Source of the DNA: Asaia bogorensis
GTDB lineage: Bacteria > Pseudomonadota > Alphaproteobacteria > Acetobacterales > Acetobacteraceae
DNA: 14,023 nt
Direction of reading: 5' to 3'
Assembly (NCBI GenBank): GCA_945874515.1
Contig: CAMCHA010000014.1
Location: 1-14,023, forward strand
In this document: positions 6,608-14,023 of the stretch, piece after piece
Position numbering within the stretch: position 1 is the stretch's first letter
Layout of the letters: every line of letters begins with the position of its first letter
Made by a program: the position numbers and the translations under genes
The notes under the pieces: model-generated
Told to the model about the DNA's origin: nothing
The model's input: the letters and a program-made list of their open reading frames with translations, nothing else
The model's database searches: none

Positions 6608-7777
6608 TTATCGCCGCCCCGCCGCCGCCATGATTTCCGAACGGCGCTGAATGGCCCAGCCATAATTATCGGGCCACATCTTATTGCCCGGGTCGCAGCC
6701 GAGGCTCTCGGCGGCCTTCAGCGTCCAATAGGGATCGTACATTAATTCGCGACCGACCGCGATCAGATCGGCGCGACCTTCCTGCAAAATCGCCTCGGCC
6801 TGATCACCCGCGATAATCACACCAACCGCCATGGTGGCAACGCCCGCATCGCGCCGTACGCGTTCAGCATAGGGCACCTGAAAGCCCGGCGGCCGCTCAG
6901 CACGGGTGCGGAGCGGCTGGCCTGAATCATTCGCGCGGAAGGCTGGCGCGCCCGAAACACCACCCGCCGAGCAATCCACAACATCCACGCCGCGCGCCTT
7001 AAGCTCCTTCGCCAGCACCACGGAATCATCTAGGCTCCAGCCTTCAGCGGTGCCATCCACGGCGGAGATGCGGAAGAATAGTGGCAAATCAGCCGGCCAA
7101 GCCGCGCGCACCGCTTCGGTCACTTCCAGGGCAAAGCGCATGCGCCCGGCCAGATCCCCGCCATAGCGGTCATTGCGCTTATTCGCGATGGGCGAAAGGA
7201 AAGCCTGGATCAAATACCCATGCGCGCCATGAATTTCGAGCACGCGAAACCCTGCCTTGGCAGCACGCACGGCAGCGGCGGCGAAGGCCTTTACCGTTTC
7301 CTGGATTTTCGCCTCAGTCATGGCGGTTGGCGCGTGCCAGCTTGGCCCGACCGGTTCCGACGTTGGCCCAAAGCACTCCCAAGGCGGCGAACCCGTCGCG
7401 GCATCTTCGGCGCGGAGCGGCGTGCTACCCTTCCAGGGCGGCTGCACGGAAGCCTTACGCCCGGCATGGGCGATTTGAATGGCCGGCACAGACCCAAAGC
7501 CGATGATGGCATCCACAATGGGGCGATATGCTTCCACTTGCGCGTCATTCCAAAGCCCGCAGCAGCCATGGGTGATGCGCCCTTCCGGCGCCACCGCGGT
7601 GGCTTCCGTGAAGACCAAGCCTGCGCGCCCGCGCGCAACCGCAGTCAGGTGCGAAAAATGGAAGCCATTCGCCAGCCCATCCTTGGCCGAATACATGCAA
7701 AGCGGCGAAAGCGCTACGCGATTGGGCAGCGTGACTGACCGCAGCGTGATGGGCGTGAAAAGCAGGGGCATGGACAT
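6608..7777 (-). CDS. NADH:flavin oxidoreductase, Old Yellow Enzyme family (YqjM/XenA type)
   Basis: FMN-dependent ene-reductase using NAD(P)H to reduce activated C=C bonds or nitro/xenobiotic compounds in the cytoplasm; 389 residues, near the usual ~350-380. Motifs in order: LFTPITLRSVTLPNRV at the N-terminus, SPLCMYSA with the Cys typical of the YqjM/XenA subclass, IQIAHAGRKAS, the substrate-binding HxxH in EIHGAHGYLIQAFLSP, RNDRYGG, RISAVDG, and the C-terminal phosphate-binding region ending RADLIAVGRELMYDPYW. The open frame extends upstream to a TTG at 8158, but that part overlaps the divergent gene and does not resemble the family. ATG 7777 has AAGGAAG just upstream; ATG 7771 is also possible. 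It diverges from the Bug-family gene across about 107 bp, and its stop abuts a palindromic element. The natural substrate cannot be read from the sequence. Confidence 0.9.
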   Translation of the reverse strand: MSMPLLFTPITLRSVTLPNRVALSPLCMYSAKDGLANGFHFSHLTAVARGRAGLVFTEATAVAPEGRITHGCCGLWNDAQVEAYRPIVDAIIGFGSVPAIQIAHAGRKASVQPPWKGSTPLRAEDAATGSPPWECFGPTSEPVGPSWHAPTAMTEAKIQETVKAFAAAAVRAAKAGFRVLEIHGAHGYLIQAFLSPIANKRNDRYGGDLAGRMRFALEVTEAVRAAWPADLPLFFRISAVDGTAEGWSLDDSVVLAKELKARGVDVVDCSAGGVSGAPAFRANDSGQPLRTRAERPPGFQVPYAERVRRDAGVATMAVGVIIAGDQAEAILQEGRADLIAVGRELMYDPYWTLKAAESLGCDPGNKMWPDNYGWAIQRRSEIMAAAGRR

Positions 7778-7884
7778 GCGTGGCTTCCTTGAAGGGGGCT
7801 TTGCAGCTAGTCTGGTTGTATGACGCGGGCCGTCAAGCCTTGGTGCTTCGTTAAGCGTCGCGCCCCCCCAAGAAGGATTGTGCC

Positions 7885-8847
7885 ATGACCACAAGACGCG
7901 CTGCCCTTGCCGGGCTTTTTGCCTTTCCTGCCCTGGCTTCGGCTCAGGAAGCCTGGCCGGCGCGTAGCCTGCGGCTGATTTCGCCTTTTCCGCCAGGTGG
8001 GGCTGCCGATGTTCTGGCGCGCAATATCGCCGAAGAATTGACGCCAGCGCTAAGGCAATCAGTGGTGGTGGAAAACCGCACCGGCGCGGGTGGCTCCGTC
8101 GGTACGGAAGCGGTGGTGCGCAGTGCGCCCGATGGCTATACGCTGCTGATGGGGTCAACAGGCCCGCTTGCGATCAACCCGGCGTTACTGCGCCTGGCTT
8201 ATGATCCCGCGCGGGATCTGGTGCCAATTGGGATGGTCTCCACCGTCGCTTCCGTTCTTGTGGTGCATCCATCCGTGCCCGCCCGCAATTTGATCGAATT
8301 GCTGGCCTTGGCACGCGCCAAGCCGGGCGAATTGAATTACGGATCAAGCGGCACGGGCAGCGCGCAGCATTTGTTCATGGAATTGCTGAAGCAAATGACC
8401 GGGGTGGACATCACCCATATCCCCTATCGCGGAACGGGTCCGGCCGTGGTGGATACAATCGGCGGCCGGCTTTCCATGATGTTCGACACCACGCCTACTG
8501 CGCTGCCGCATATCCAGGGCGGGCGCGTGCGCGCCATTGCCGTGACCACCGCGCGGCGCGACCCTGCCTTGCCGGATGTACCAACAATCGCTGAATCTGG
8601 TGTGGCTGGCTATGCAGGGGTTGGCTTTTACGGGCTCATGGCGCCTTCAGGCACGCCAACCGCGATTGTGGATCGGTTGCATCGGGAAGTGAATGCGGCG
8701 CTGGCCCGCGAAGCCTTCCGCGCGCGCCTGGTGGCGCAGGGAACTGAACCCGCCCCTATGACTCAGGAAGCCTTTCGCAATTTCATCGCAACCGATCGCG
8801 AAAGATGGGCGCGCGTGATCCGCGATGGCAATATCAAGGTGGATTGA
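7885..8847 (+). CDS. Bug-family (TctC) tripartite tricarboxylate transporter substrate-binding protein
   Basis: Periplasmic solute-binding protein of 320 residues, the normal length for the family. The N-terminus (MTTRRAALAG, then a hydrophobic stretch to ALASAQ) is a signal peptide with twin Arg, cleaved near residue 20. Family blocks follow: SLRLISPFPPGGAADVLARN, VVENRTGAGGSVGTEAVV, DGYTLLMGSTGPLAINPALL, LNYGSSGTGSAQHLFMELL, ITHIPYRGTGPAVVDTIGGR and GLMAPSGTPTAIVDRL. Bug proteins bind carboxylates or small aromatic and amino acids. No TctA/TctB membrane genes are nearby, which is common because orphan Bug genes are abundant in some lineages. An AAGGA-type ribosome-binding site precedes ATG 7885. 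The ligand is unknown. The neighbouring oxidoreductase and ring-cleavage dioxygenase make an aromatic acid conceivable. Confidence 0.93.
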   Translation: MTTRRAALAGLFAFPALASAQEAWPARSLRLISPFPPGGAADVLARNIAEELTPALRQSVVVENRTGAGGSVGTEAVVRSAPDGYTLLMGSTGPLAINPALLRLAYDPARDLVPIGMVSTVASVLVVHPSVPARNLIELLALARAKPGELNYGSSGTGSAQHLFMELLKQMTGVDITHIPYRGTGPAVVDTIGGRLSMMFDTTPTALPHIQGGRVRAIAVTTARRDPALPDVPTIAESGVAGYAGVGFYGLMAPSGTPTAIVDRLHREVNAALAREAFRARLVAQGTEPAPMTQEAFRNFIATDRERWARVIRDGNIKVD

Positions 8848-8897
8848 GCCTATCGGGGATTTTTCGATGCCGCGTGAAATGATCTGAGGCAAATACA

Positions 8898-8939
8898 GAA
8901 GCGCCTGCCAAGTAACTTATGCCATGGGCAAGGCGCTTC
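8898..8939. terminator. Possible bidirectional hairpin between convergent genes
   Basis: GAAGCGCCT (8898-8906) pairs with AGGCGCTTC (8931-8939), and adjacent GCC/GGC extends the stem past a 1-nt bulge. It lies in the 95-bp gap between the convergent Bug gene and the dioxygenase stop. No clear T-run follows on either strand, so termination is only suggested by position. Confidence 0.4.
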
Positions 8940-8942
8940 GCC

Positions 8943-9806
8943 TCAATCATGCCGCTTCAGTGCAAAATCATAGACAAGCTTGCGCCAGCTGGAATTCATG
9001 ACCTTGCCATCGGGATCCGTTCCGGGGGGATGTTGCGTGAATTCGGCGATTAATTCCTGCTTCACGCCAAAGACCGCATCACTATCCAAATAGGGATCGC
9101 CGGCGACAAAAACATGCGTCACCAGGGTTTCATGCCCAGGTGCGGCAATCATGAAATGGATGTGCGCCGGGCGCATCGGGTGCCGGCCGGTGGCGCGCAG
9201 CAATTCCCCCACCGGCCCATCATCTGGCACGGGGTAGGAGGTGGGTGTCAGGGTCCAGAAATGGAAACGCCCTTCGCTATCGGTGCAAAAACGCGCGCGT
9301 AGATTGGCATCCGGCTGATCAGGGCGCTGCACATCGTAATACCCATCCTCATCCGAATGCCAGATATCCACGATAGCGCCAGCAATGGGGCTTCCGCCTG
9401 CGGTTGAAACACGGCCGGAGACATGCAGCGCTTCGCCCTTCATGGCGCGCGCAACCTCTGCCCCCAGTGGCAATTCCGGCGCGCCTTCAACATAAAACGG
9501 GCCGAGCACCGAGGTGGGCGTGGCGCCTGCCGGCAGCCGGTGATTGATCGCATCCACCAGCATTGAAACGCCAAGCGTATCTGACAGCAGGATGAATTCC
9601 TGGCGCTTGCCATCGCACATATGGCCGATGCGTGTCAGGAAGCTGATCGCAGTCTGCTATTCCTCGAAACTTGGTTCAACATCGCGGACGAAGGCATGCA
9701 GATGCCTCACAAGGCTTTGCGCGACGTGGCGCAGCCGAGGATCCTCTGCGCCCGCCAACCGTTGCAGAACGGCATCGGTGATGGAGTTTTCATCAAAGTA
9801 GCGCAT
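8943..9806 (-). pseudogene. Hydroxyquinol/catechol 1,2-dioxygenase (intradiol) with in-frame amber stop at codon 50
   Basis: Non-heme Fe(III) intradiol dioxygenase that opens hydroxyquinol- or catechol-type rings between the hydroxyls. From ATG 9806 (AGGAA 8 nt upstream) the frame reads MRYFDENSITDAVLQRL...FVRDVEPSFEE, then TAG at 9659-9657, then QTAISFLTRIGHMCDGKRQEF without a frame change to the stop at 8943; 287 codons in all, normal length. The N-terminal dimerisation helices and catalytic barrel are present. All four iron ligands are visible: Tyr157 (DGYYDVQ), Tyr191 (TSYPVPDDGP), His215 and His217 (PAHIHF), with spacing as in the family. EFILLSDTLG and the overall pattern favour hydroxyquinol as substrate. 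The amber codon apparently replaces a Trp (TGG to TAG). An internal ATG at 9620 could give a 225-residue protein lacking the N-terminal domain, but it has no ribosome-binding site. The gene lies 53 bp after ftsY on the same strand. Confidence 0.85.
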
Positions 9807-9859
9807 CGGAAGTTTTCCTTATCATTCCCTGTTCGATCAGGCGGGCCGCAAAAAATCGA

Positions 9860-10957
9860 CTAATCCAGCCCCATCAGCCCACGCGCAAAATCCCGCGCCG
9901 CGAAGGGGCGCAAATCCTCGGCCTTTTCGCCAACGCCCACCACATGCACAGGCAGGTCGAATTCCTGTGCCAAAGCCACCACCACGCCGCCCTTGGCCGA
10001 GCCATCCAGCTTGGTCACCGCAAGCCCGGTGACATCCACCATTTCCTTGAAAACCTTCACCTGCTGCACGGCGTTTTGCCCCGTGGTCGCATCCAACACC
10101 AGCAGCACGGAATGCGGCGCTGTTTCATCCACCCGCTTGATGACGCGGATGATTTTGCGGAGTTCTTCCATCAGCGCAGTTTTATTGTGCAACCGGCCAG
10201 CCGTATCCACCAACAGCAAATCTAGCCCATCGGCGCGCGCTGCGGTCAGCGCATCAAAAGCCAGCCCCGCCGCATCGGCACCAGGCTTGGCGGGCGCGAA
10301 AAACCGTGCGGAGGTCCGCCCCGCCCAGACCTGCAATTGTTCCACCGCCGCGGCGCGGAAAGTATCGCCCGCGACAAAGCCGATTTTCAGCCCCTGTTCC
10401 GCATAATGCCGGCCAAGCTTGGCGATAGTGGTGGTTTTGCCCGTGCCATTCACGCCCACCACCAGCACCACATGCGGCGCGCGGGCAGGGATGATTTCCA
10501 TGGGTCGCGCCACGGGTTCCAGAATGGCGGCGATTTCATCTGCCAGCGCGGTCTTCACTTCCTCATCGGTTACTTCCTTGCCGAAGCGCGTGCGGCGGAA
10601 GCCTTCCACAATCCGGCGCGAAGCCGCGACACCCAGATCAGCCGTGATCAGGGTTTCTTCCAACTCCTCCAGCGCCTCATCATCCAGCCGCCGCTTGTGC
10701 AGCAGGGAAACAACGCTGTCCGTGAGCTTGGCGGTGGAGCGTGAAAGACCCGCCTTCAGCCGCGCGAACCAGCCGGTTTTGGCGGGTGCCTCTGCCTCAG
10801 GCTGCGGGATGTCAGCCGGTGCTGCCTCCGGGAGTGGGGGAGGGGTTTCCGCAATCCGAGCCGGCGGCGCTTCAGGCGGTCCGGGAATCGGTATTTCAGG
10901 CGCTGGCTGCGGCGCACCGCCGCCGCGTAAACGGCCGAAGAAATCACGCAACGCCAT
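9860..10957 (-). CDS. ftsY: Signal recognition particle receptor FtsY
   Basis: SRP-receptor GTPase that docks ribosome-SRP complexes at the inner membrane for co-translational insertion; 365 residues. The N-terminus ([13 protein letters not shown]) is followed by a Pro/Ala-rich segment (about 15-60) in place of a long acidic A domain, then the N domain (WFARLKAGLSRSTAKL, about 63 onward) and the G domain. GTPase motifs: GVNGTGKTTTIAKLG (168-182), DTFRAAAVEQL (198-208), DTAGR (251-255) and TKLDGSAKGG (315-324), with the C-terminal GVGEKAEDLRPF typical of FtsY. The open frame extends upstream within mtaB, but ATG 10957 fits the family, and its A is shared with the TGA of mtaB (TGATG), implying translational coupling. 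It is the last housekeeping gene of the dapF-mtaB-ftsY operon. Confidence 0.96.
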   Translation of the reverse strand: MALRDFFGRLRGGGAPQPAPEIPIPGPPEAPPARIAETPPPLPEAAPADIPQPEAEAPAKTGWFARLKAGLSRSTAKLTDSVVSLLHKRRLDDEALEELEETLITADLGVAASRRIVEGFRRTRFGKEVTDEEVKTALADEIAAILEPVARPMEIIPARAPHVVLVVGVNGTGKTTTIAKLGRHYAEQGLKIGFVAGDTFRAAAVEQLQVWAGRTSARFFAPAKPGADAAGLAFDALTAARADGLDLLLVDTAGRLHNKTALMEELRKIIRVIKRVDETAPHSVLLVLDATTGQNAVQQVKVFKEMVDVTGLAVTKLDGSAKGGVVVALAQEFDLPVHVVGVGEKAEDLRPFAARDFARGLMGLD

Positions 10958-12213
10958 CAGGCGGCCTCCGCCAAAAGCCCATCCGCATCGGCGCCGGTCA
11001 CGCGCAGGCGGCGGATTTCGCCCGGCTGCCCCGCACTGCCCAGCAAGCGCAGCGGCGCAAAATATTCCGTATGGCCGCGATCGGGATGTTCCAACAAAAC
11101 ATGCTCCTCCTGCCCCAGCCGCGCCGCGAAATAGCGCGCCGCCGCCGCCGCCCCGGCTTCGCGCAGCCGCGCCGCCCGCGCGCGACGTTCCGGCACCGGG
11201 ATTTGCGGCATGCGCGCTGCCGGCGTGCCTGGGCGTTCCGAATAGGGGAAGACATGCAGGAAAGAGAGATCGCAATCCCTTACGAGATCAAGACTTTCCT
11301 GAAATTGGGCTTCGGTTTCAGTCGGGAAACCTGCAATCAGATCAGCACCAAAGACGATATCGGGGCGCAGCCGCCGCGCCTTTTCGGCCAGCGCTATGGC
11401 ATCGGCGCGCAAATGCCGCCGCTTCATGCGCTTCAGGATCAAATCCGACCCATGCTGCAAGGAAAGATGCAAATGCGGCATCAGGCGGGGTTCTTCCGCA
11501 ATCAGCCGCCACAGGTCTTCATCCACTTCCACGGGATCGAGCGAGGAAAGCCTAAGCCGCGGCAATTCTGGCACCAGCGCCAGCACGCGACGGATCATTT
11601 GCCCAAGTGTCGGGCTACCCGGCAGGTCAGGCCCGTAGGAGGTGACATCCACCCCGGTCAGCACCGCTTCCCGATACCCAGCCGCCACCAGGGCACGAAG
11701 CTGTTCAACAATGGCGCCCATCGGGACAGACCGAGATGGCCCACGCCCGAAGGGAATGACGCAAAAGGTGCAGCGATGATCGCAACCCTGCTGAACTTGC
11801 ACGAAAGCGCGCGCACGCCCGGCGAATTCCGTCACCAAATGGGCGGAGGTTTCGCGCGCGGCCATAATGTCACTGACTGGCGCGGGCGGTGCATCCAAAG
11901 CGGCCCAGGTTTCGGGCTTCAGCTTCTCGGCATTGCCGATCACACGTTCCACGCCCGGAAGCCCGGCCCATTTATCGGGCGCGATTTGCGCCGCGCAGCC
12001 GGTCACGATGATGCGCGCACCGGGATTGTCACGATGCGCCCTCCTGATCGCCTGGCGCGCCTGGCGTTCAGCTTCCGCCGTGACCGCGCAGGTATTAACG
12101 ATGATGGCATTACCCTGGCCGGCCTTGCTGGCCAGGTCGCGCATTGCCTCACTCTCATAGGTATTGAGCCGACAGCCGAAACTCAGCAGCCGAGGGGCTT
12201 CCGCGCTGCTCAT
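10957..12213 (-). CDS. mtaB: tRNA t6A37 methylthiotransferase MtaB
   Basis: Radical-SAM enzyme that converts N6-threonylcarbamoyladenosine at position 37 of ANN-decoding tRNAs to its 2-methylthio form (ms2t6A); 418 residues, normal for the family. The N-terminal MTTase domain has the three cluster cysteines Cys14 (SFGCRLN), Cys42 (VNTCAVT) and Cys73 (VTGCAAQ). The radical-SAM CxxxCxxC is at 144-151 ([10 protein letters not shown]). Later blocks include [27 protein letters not shown] and [10 protein letters not shown]. The C-terminal TRAM-like region is short. LSFGCRLN at the start points to MtaB rather than MiaB or RimO. The start overlaps the dapF stop by 4 bp (ATGA) and the stop shares one base with the ftsY start, so the three genes form a tight operon. 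Confidence 0.95.
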   Translation of the reverse strand: MSSAEAPRLLSFGCRLNTYESEAMRDLASKAGQGNAIIVNTCAVTAEAERQARQAIRRAHRDNPGARIIVTGCAAQIAPDKWAGLPGVERVIGNAEKLKPETWAALDAPPAPVSDIMAARETSAHLVTEFAGRARAFVQVQQGCDHRCTFCVIPFGRGPSRSVPMGAIVEQLRALVAAGYREAVLTGVDVTSYGPDLPGSPTLGQMIRRVLALVPELPRLRLSSLDPVEVDEDLWRLIAEEPRLMPHLHLSLQHGSDLILKRMKRRHLRADAIALAEKARRLRPDIVFGADLIAGFPTETEAQFQESLDLVRDCDLSFLHVFPYSERPGTPAARMPQIPVPERRARAARLREAGAAAAARYFAARLGQEEHVLLEHPDRGHTEYFAPLRLLGSAGQPGEIRRLRVTGADADGLLAEAA

Positions 12214-13037
12214 GCAAGTAATGCCTTGGGATCAACCTGCCCAATAAAGGCAGTGGCGACGGGGCCGGTCATCAGCACATGGCCATCATGGCGCCATTCC
12301 ATGAATAGATCACCGCCCGGCATGGAAATCCGGGCAGCCCGCCCGGTCAGCCCCCGACGATGCGCATTCACCATGGCCGCGCAGGCACCAGACCCACAGG
12401 CGAGCGTCAGCCCCGCACCCCTTTCCCAGACCACCAGGCGTAGATGATCCGGTGACATCACCTGGACAAAGCCAATATTGGCGCGGTCCGGGAAAATCGG
12501 ATCGAGTTCAAGACGCGGGCCTATTTCGCTGATCGGCAGCACATCGAGATCGGGCACGAAAAACGTCGCGTGGGGATTGCCCATTGAACAGGCCGCTGGG
12601 TCCGCCACTGGCCCACAGGCCAGAGGCGCATGCAGCGTATCCGCTTCCCGCGCCAGGGGTACATCCCGCCATCCAAGCCGCGCTGGCCCCATATCCACGC
12701 GCCAAAGCCCACCCGGGGTCTTTTCACTCGGCAAATCGCCGGAGATAGTGCGCACCACCACCTGCGCCTTACCTGTTTCCGCCGATATCAGGGAAGCGAT
12801 GCAGCGCGTGGCATTGCCGCACGCGCCGGCTTCCGATCCATCCGGGTTGTGGATGCGCATGAAGACATCGGCGCCCGCCGCCGGGGACTCCATGATGATC
12901 AATTGGTCGCAGCCAATGCCGCGCCGGCGATCCGCAAGCGCCACAATCTCAGCGCGCATCAGGCCGAGCGGTGCGGCGCGGCCATCCAGCACCACGAAAT
13001 CATTGCCGAGCCCATGCATCTTGCGGAAGGAAAGCAT
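12210..13037 (-). CDS. dapF: Diaminopimelate epimerase DapF
   Basis: Cofactor-independent epimerase that converts LL- to meso-diaminopimelate, supplying lysine and peptidoglycan synthesis; 275 residues, full length. The start [19 protein letters not shown] is canonical. The catalytic cysteine pair is Cys73 (GACGNATRC) and Cys214 ([11 protein letters not shown]), each in its conserved block, and substrate-contact motifs [19 protein letters not shown] and [11 protein letters not shown] are present. No clear Shine-Dalgarno precedes ATG 13037 (upstream is TATATCCCCGCCC), so translation may be weak or use a very short leader. It is the first gene of the dapF-mtaB-ftsY operon. The promoter must lie within or just after the palindromic element upstream; I could not assign good -35/-10 boxes. 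Confidence 0.96.
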   Translation of the reverse strand: MLSFRKMHGLGNDFVVLDGRAAPLGLMRAEIVALADRRRGIGCDQLIIMESPAAGADVFMRIHNPDGSEAGACGNATRCIASLISAETGKAQVVVRTISGDLPSEKTPGGLWRVDMGPARLGWRDVPLAREADTLHAPLACGPVADPAACSMGNPHATFFVPDLDVLPISEIGPRLELDPIFPDRANIGFVQVMSPDHLRLVVWERGAGLTLACGSGACAAMVNAHRRGLTGRAARISMPGGDLFMEWRHDGHVLMTGPVATAFIGQVDPKALLA

Positions 13038-13052
13038 GGGCGGGGATATAGA

Positions 13053-13096
13053 GCATTTTCAAGCCAAGTGGAATCACTTGGCGGCTCGGAAAATGC
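13053..13096 (-). repeat. Dispersed palindromic element, copy 2 (upstream of dapF)
   Basis: Nested perfect arms: GCATTTTC (13053-13060) with GAAAATGC (13089-13096), and GCCAAGTG (13063-13070) with CACTTGGC (13075-13082) around GAAT. Read on the minus strand it has the same length and arms as copy 1 at 6563-6606. It lies 16 bp before the dapF start, so it would fold in or adjoin the 5' end of the operon mRNA. I recall similar palindromes containing AAGTGGAATCACTT in intergenic DNA of other alphaproteobacteria. Confidence 0.7.
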
Positions 13097-13113
13097 GATC
13101 AGACAAAGGTTTA

Positions 13114-13149
13114 GAGCGGTTCCCGTACCCCCCTGTACGGGGATCGCTC
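13114..13149. repeat. Second, stronger hairpin next to palindrome copy 2
   Basis: GAGCG (13114-13118) pairs with CGCTC (13145-13149) and CCCGTAC (13122-13128) with GTACGGG (13135-13141) around a 6-nt loop. The 15-nt arms differ at only two positions. It sits 52 bp after the stop of the CheZ-like gene (read leftward). With no T-run it is not a textbook terminator, but it could end that transcript or be part of a mosaic intergenic element with copy 2. Confidence 0.6.
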
Positions 13150-13200
13150 TCGGCCGCCGCGCGCGGAACCGGAACCCGCTTCCGGCCCGCCACCCATTAT

Positions 13201-13821
13201 TTACCCGTTCAGCAGCCGGTCAATCTCATCCTGCTCCAGATCGGGGCCGGCCATCTTCGGGTCTGCCACGGTCTGCACCACGCCCTTCAGCTCCACCTTG
13301 GGGCGGGAAGCATTGGGGCCAGGCTGGGCGCTTTCGGGCAGAATATCCTCCAGAATAGATTCGACCTGCTGCAAGTCGCGAATGGCGCGGCGGATGCGCT
13401 GGCCGGTCAAATCCTGGAAGGAACAAGCCTCAAAAATGGCATTCACCCTTTCAGTGATGGCCGGCAGGGCATCTGGGCTGCCAGAGCCCTTCTCAAGCCA
13501 TTCCTGAATGGCCTCGGCGGCTTCCAAAATGGTATTGGCGGCTGCTTCCGTCGCCTGGACCACCGCCTCAAGCTCCTGGCCGGAGGTGCGGTTGCCCGGC
13601 TGAGGCGCGGAAATCATGCCGGCGATTCTTTCATGAACGGAGGATATCTGGCTGGCCAGGTTTTCCTCGCTCATGCCCAGAAGCTGCACGCTGGCGGATA
13701 CCTCGGCGCTGACTTCAGAGATGCGGCGGTCCATAAAGGCGCGCAAATCGCCGAAAAGGGGCTCCATAGCGGCCCTGAGCACTTCCGGGTCCGGCACTGT
13801 ATCCGCTTGCGAATGCGACAT
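13201..13821 (-). CDS. CheZ-like protein phosphatase (chemotaxis response-regulator phosphatase)
   Basis: Predicted cytoplasmic all-helical phosphatase of 206 residues, similar in length to CheZ (~214), which speeds dephosphorylation of CheY-P. The diagnostic motif is SFQDLTGQRIRR (134-145). Its Asp137 and Gln141 match the catalytic Asp-x-x-x-Gln of CheZ (D143/Q147 in E. coli). The flanking sequence is long amphipathic helix (about 15-110 and 125-165), fitting the four-helix-bundle dimer. After a Pro-rich linker, the protein ends in an acidic tail (DLEQDEIDRLLNG) that resembles the C-terminal CheY-binding peptide of CheZ. ATG 13821 has AGGA 9 nt upstream; longer frames to 14010 do not look protein-like. 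No other chemotaxis or flagellar gene is in the window. The CheY partner is inference. Confidence 0.8.
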   Translation of the reverse strand: MSHSQADTVPDPEVLRAAMEPLFGDLRAFMDRRISEVSAEVSASVQLLGMSEENLASQISSVHERIAGMISAPQPGNRTSGQELEAVVQATEAAANTILEAAEAIQEWLEKGSGSPDALPAITERVNAIFEACSFQDLTGQRIRRAIRDLQQVESILEDILPESAQPGPNASRPKVELKGVVQTVADPKMAGPDLEQDEIDRLLNG

Positions 13822-13921
13822 GAGACTTCGTCCTGAATCCAAGGGGCGGCCAAACCGCCGGGTGATCACGGGGGCATTAAACACCCATAAAGGTGAAATC
13901 TCCGTTTCTCTGGGGCGGGTC

Positions 13922-13950
13922 TTGTGTGGAAAACTTTGCGGCGCTATAGC
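13922..13950 (+). promoter_or_regulatory. Possible rightward promoter at the right edge
   Basis: TTGTGT (13922-13927) and TATAGC (13945-13950) are spaced 17 nt apart and point away from the CheZ-like gene. The predicted start site is about 18 nt before the ATG at 13974. TATAGC is part of a small palindrome, GCTATAGC, so the match could be incidental. Confidence 0.35.
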
Positions 13951-13973
13951 CCCGCCTCCCGCGCCGTGGCCCC

Positions 13974-14023
13974 ATGGACATGCCCGGCCGGAACCCCCTT
14001 CCCACCGCATGGTGCGGCCCCGG
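13974..14023 (+). CDS. Possible 5' end of a divergent gene cut by the window edge
   Basis: ATG 13974 opens a frame MDMPGRNPLPTAWCGP that stays open to the end of the window, 16 codons. A second ATG follows at 13980. No Shine-Dalgarno is visible, but a promoter-like pair lies just upstream. I do not recognise the protein from so few residues. Confidence 0.3.
   Translation, partial: MDMPGRNPLPTAWCGP

Noticed and set aside
7778..8158. N-terminal extension of the flavin oxidoreductase to TTG 8158
   Set aside because: It would overlap the divergent Bug-family gene and has no family similarity; ATG 7777 with a Shine-Dalgarno fits the OYE start.
9657..9659. Pyrrolysine or programmed recoding at the dioxygenase TAG
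   Set aside because: Nothing nearby suggests a recoding element, and pyrrolysine is not expected in this lineage or enzyme; nonsense mutation or sequence error is simpler.
10741..12447. 568-codon open frame on the plus strand across ftsY/mtaB/dapF
   Set aside because: It is antisense to three well-conserved genes, its translation is rich in Arg, Pro and Gln with no recognisable motif, and it is explained by high GC in a shadow frame.
12478..13836. 452-codon plus-strand frame across dapF and the CheZ-like gene
   Set aside because: It runs antisense through two genes with clear catalytic motifs and through the palindromic gap; it has no family resemblance and no ribosome-binding site.

Overview
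The window is GC-rich DNA from an alphaproteobacterium, most likely an aerobic anoxygenic phototroph of the Acetobacteraceae (Roseomonas-like). This rests on three things: a bacteriochlorophyll-type Mg-chelatase gene (bchH) with a PpsR/CrtJ-like operator, a Bug-family (TctC) binding protein, and a compact dapF-mtaB-ftsY operon. The taxonomic placement is inference; the gene identities come from recognisable motifs.

Left part (1-6340). The N-terminal ~678 codons of bchH run leftward off the window edge. bchH has a good sigma70-type promoter (TTGACA-18-TATAGT) whose -35 box lies inside a symmetric double TGTC-N10-GAC(G/A) operator. This looks like the outer edge of a photosynthesis gene cluster. 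After a non-coding stretch, a rightward pair follows: a DcaP-like outer-membrane porin (coiled coil, Ala/Pro linker, beta-barrel ending in Phe) and, 40 bp later, a Tat-type exported amidohydrolase of the YtcJ/amidohydrolase-3 family. The porin's signal peptide appears split between two reading frames.

Middle (6340-9806). A decayed end of an IS3-family element separates the left part from the rest. Next come an Old Yellow Enzyme-type flavin oxidoreductase (leftward), a Bug-family solute-binding protein (rightward) and a hydroxyquinol/catechol-type intradiol ring-cleavage dioxygenase (leftward). The dioxygenase is intact in frame and keeps all four iron ligands, but codon 50 is TAG, apparently where relatives have Trp. 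It is either a very recent pseudogene or depends on readthrough.

Right part (9860-13821). This is a leftward housekeeping operon, dapF-mtaB-ftsY, with start/stop overlaps (ATGA and TGATG). Upstream of it lies a leftward CheZ-like phosphatase gene. Between the cheZ-like gene and dapF is a palindromic intergenic element whose 44-bp core also occurs next to the stop codon of the flavin oxidoreductase about 6.5 kb away, so it looks like a dispersed REP-like repeat. At the right edge a rightward promoter and the first codons of a possible divergent gene are visible.

The most notable points are the in-frame amber codon in an otherwise perfect dioxygenase, the composite operator over the bchH promoter, the split signal peptide of the porin, and the dispersed palindrome. 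I saw no tRNA, rRNA, CRISPR array or complete mobile element.
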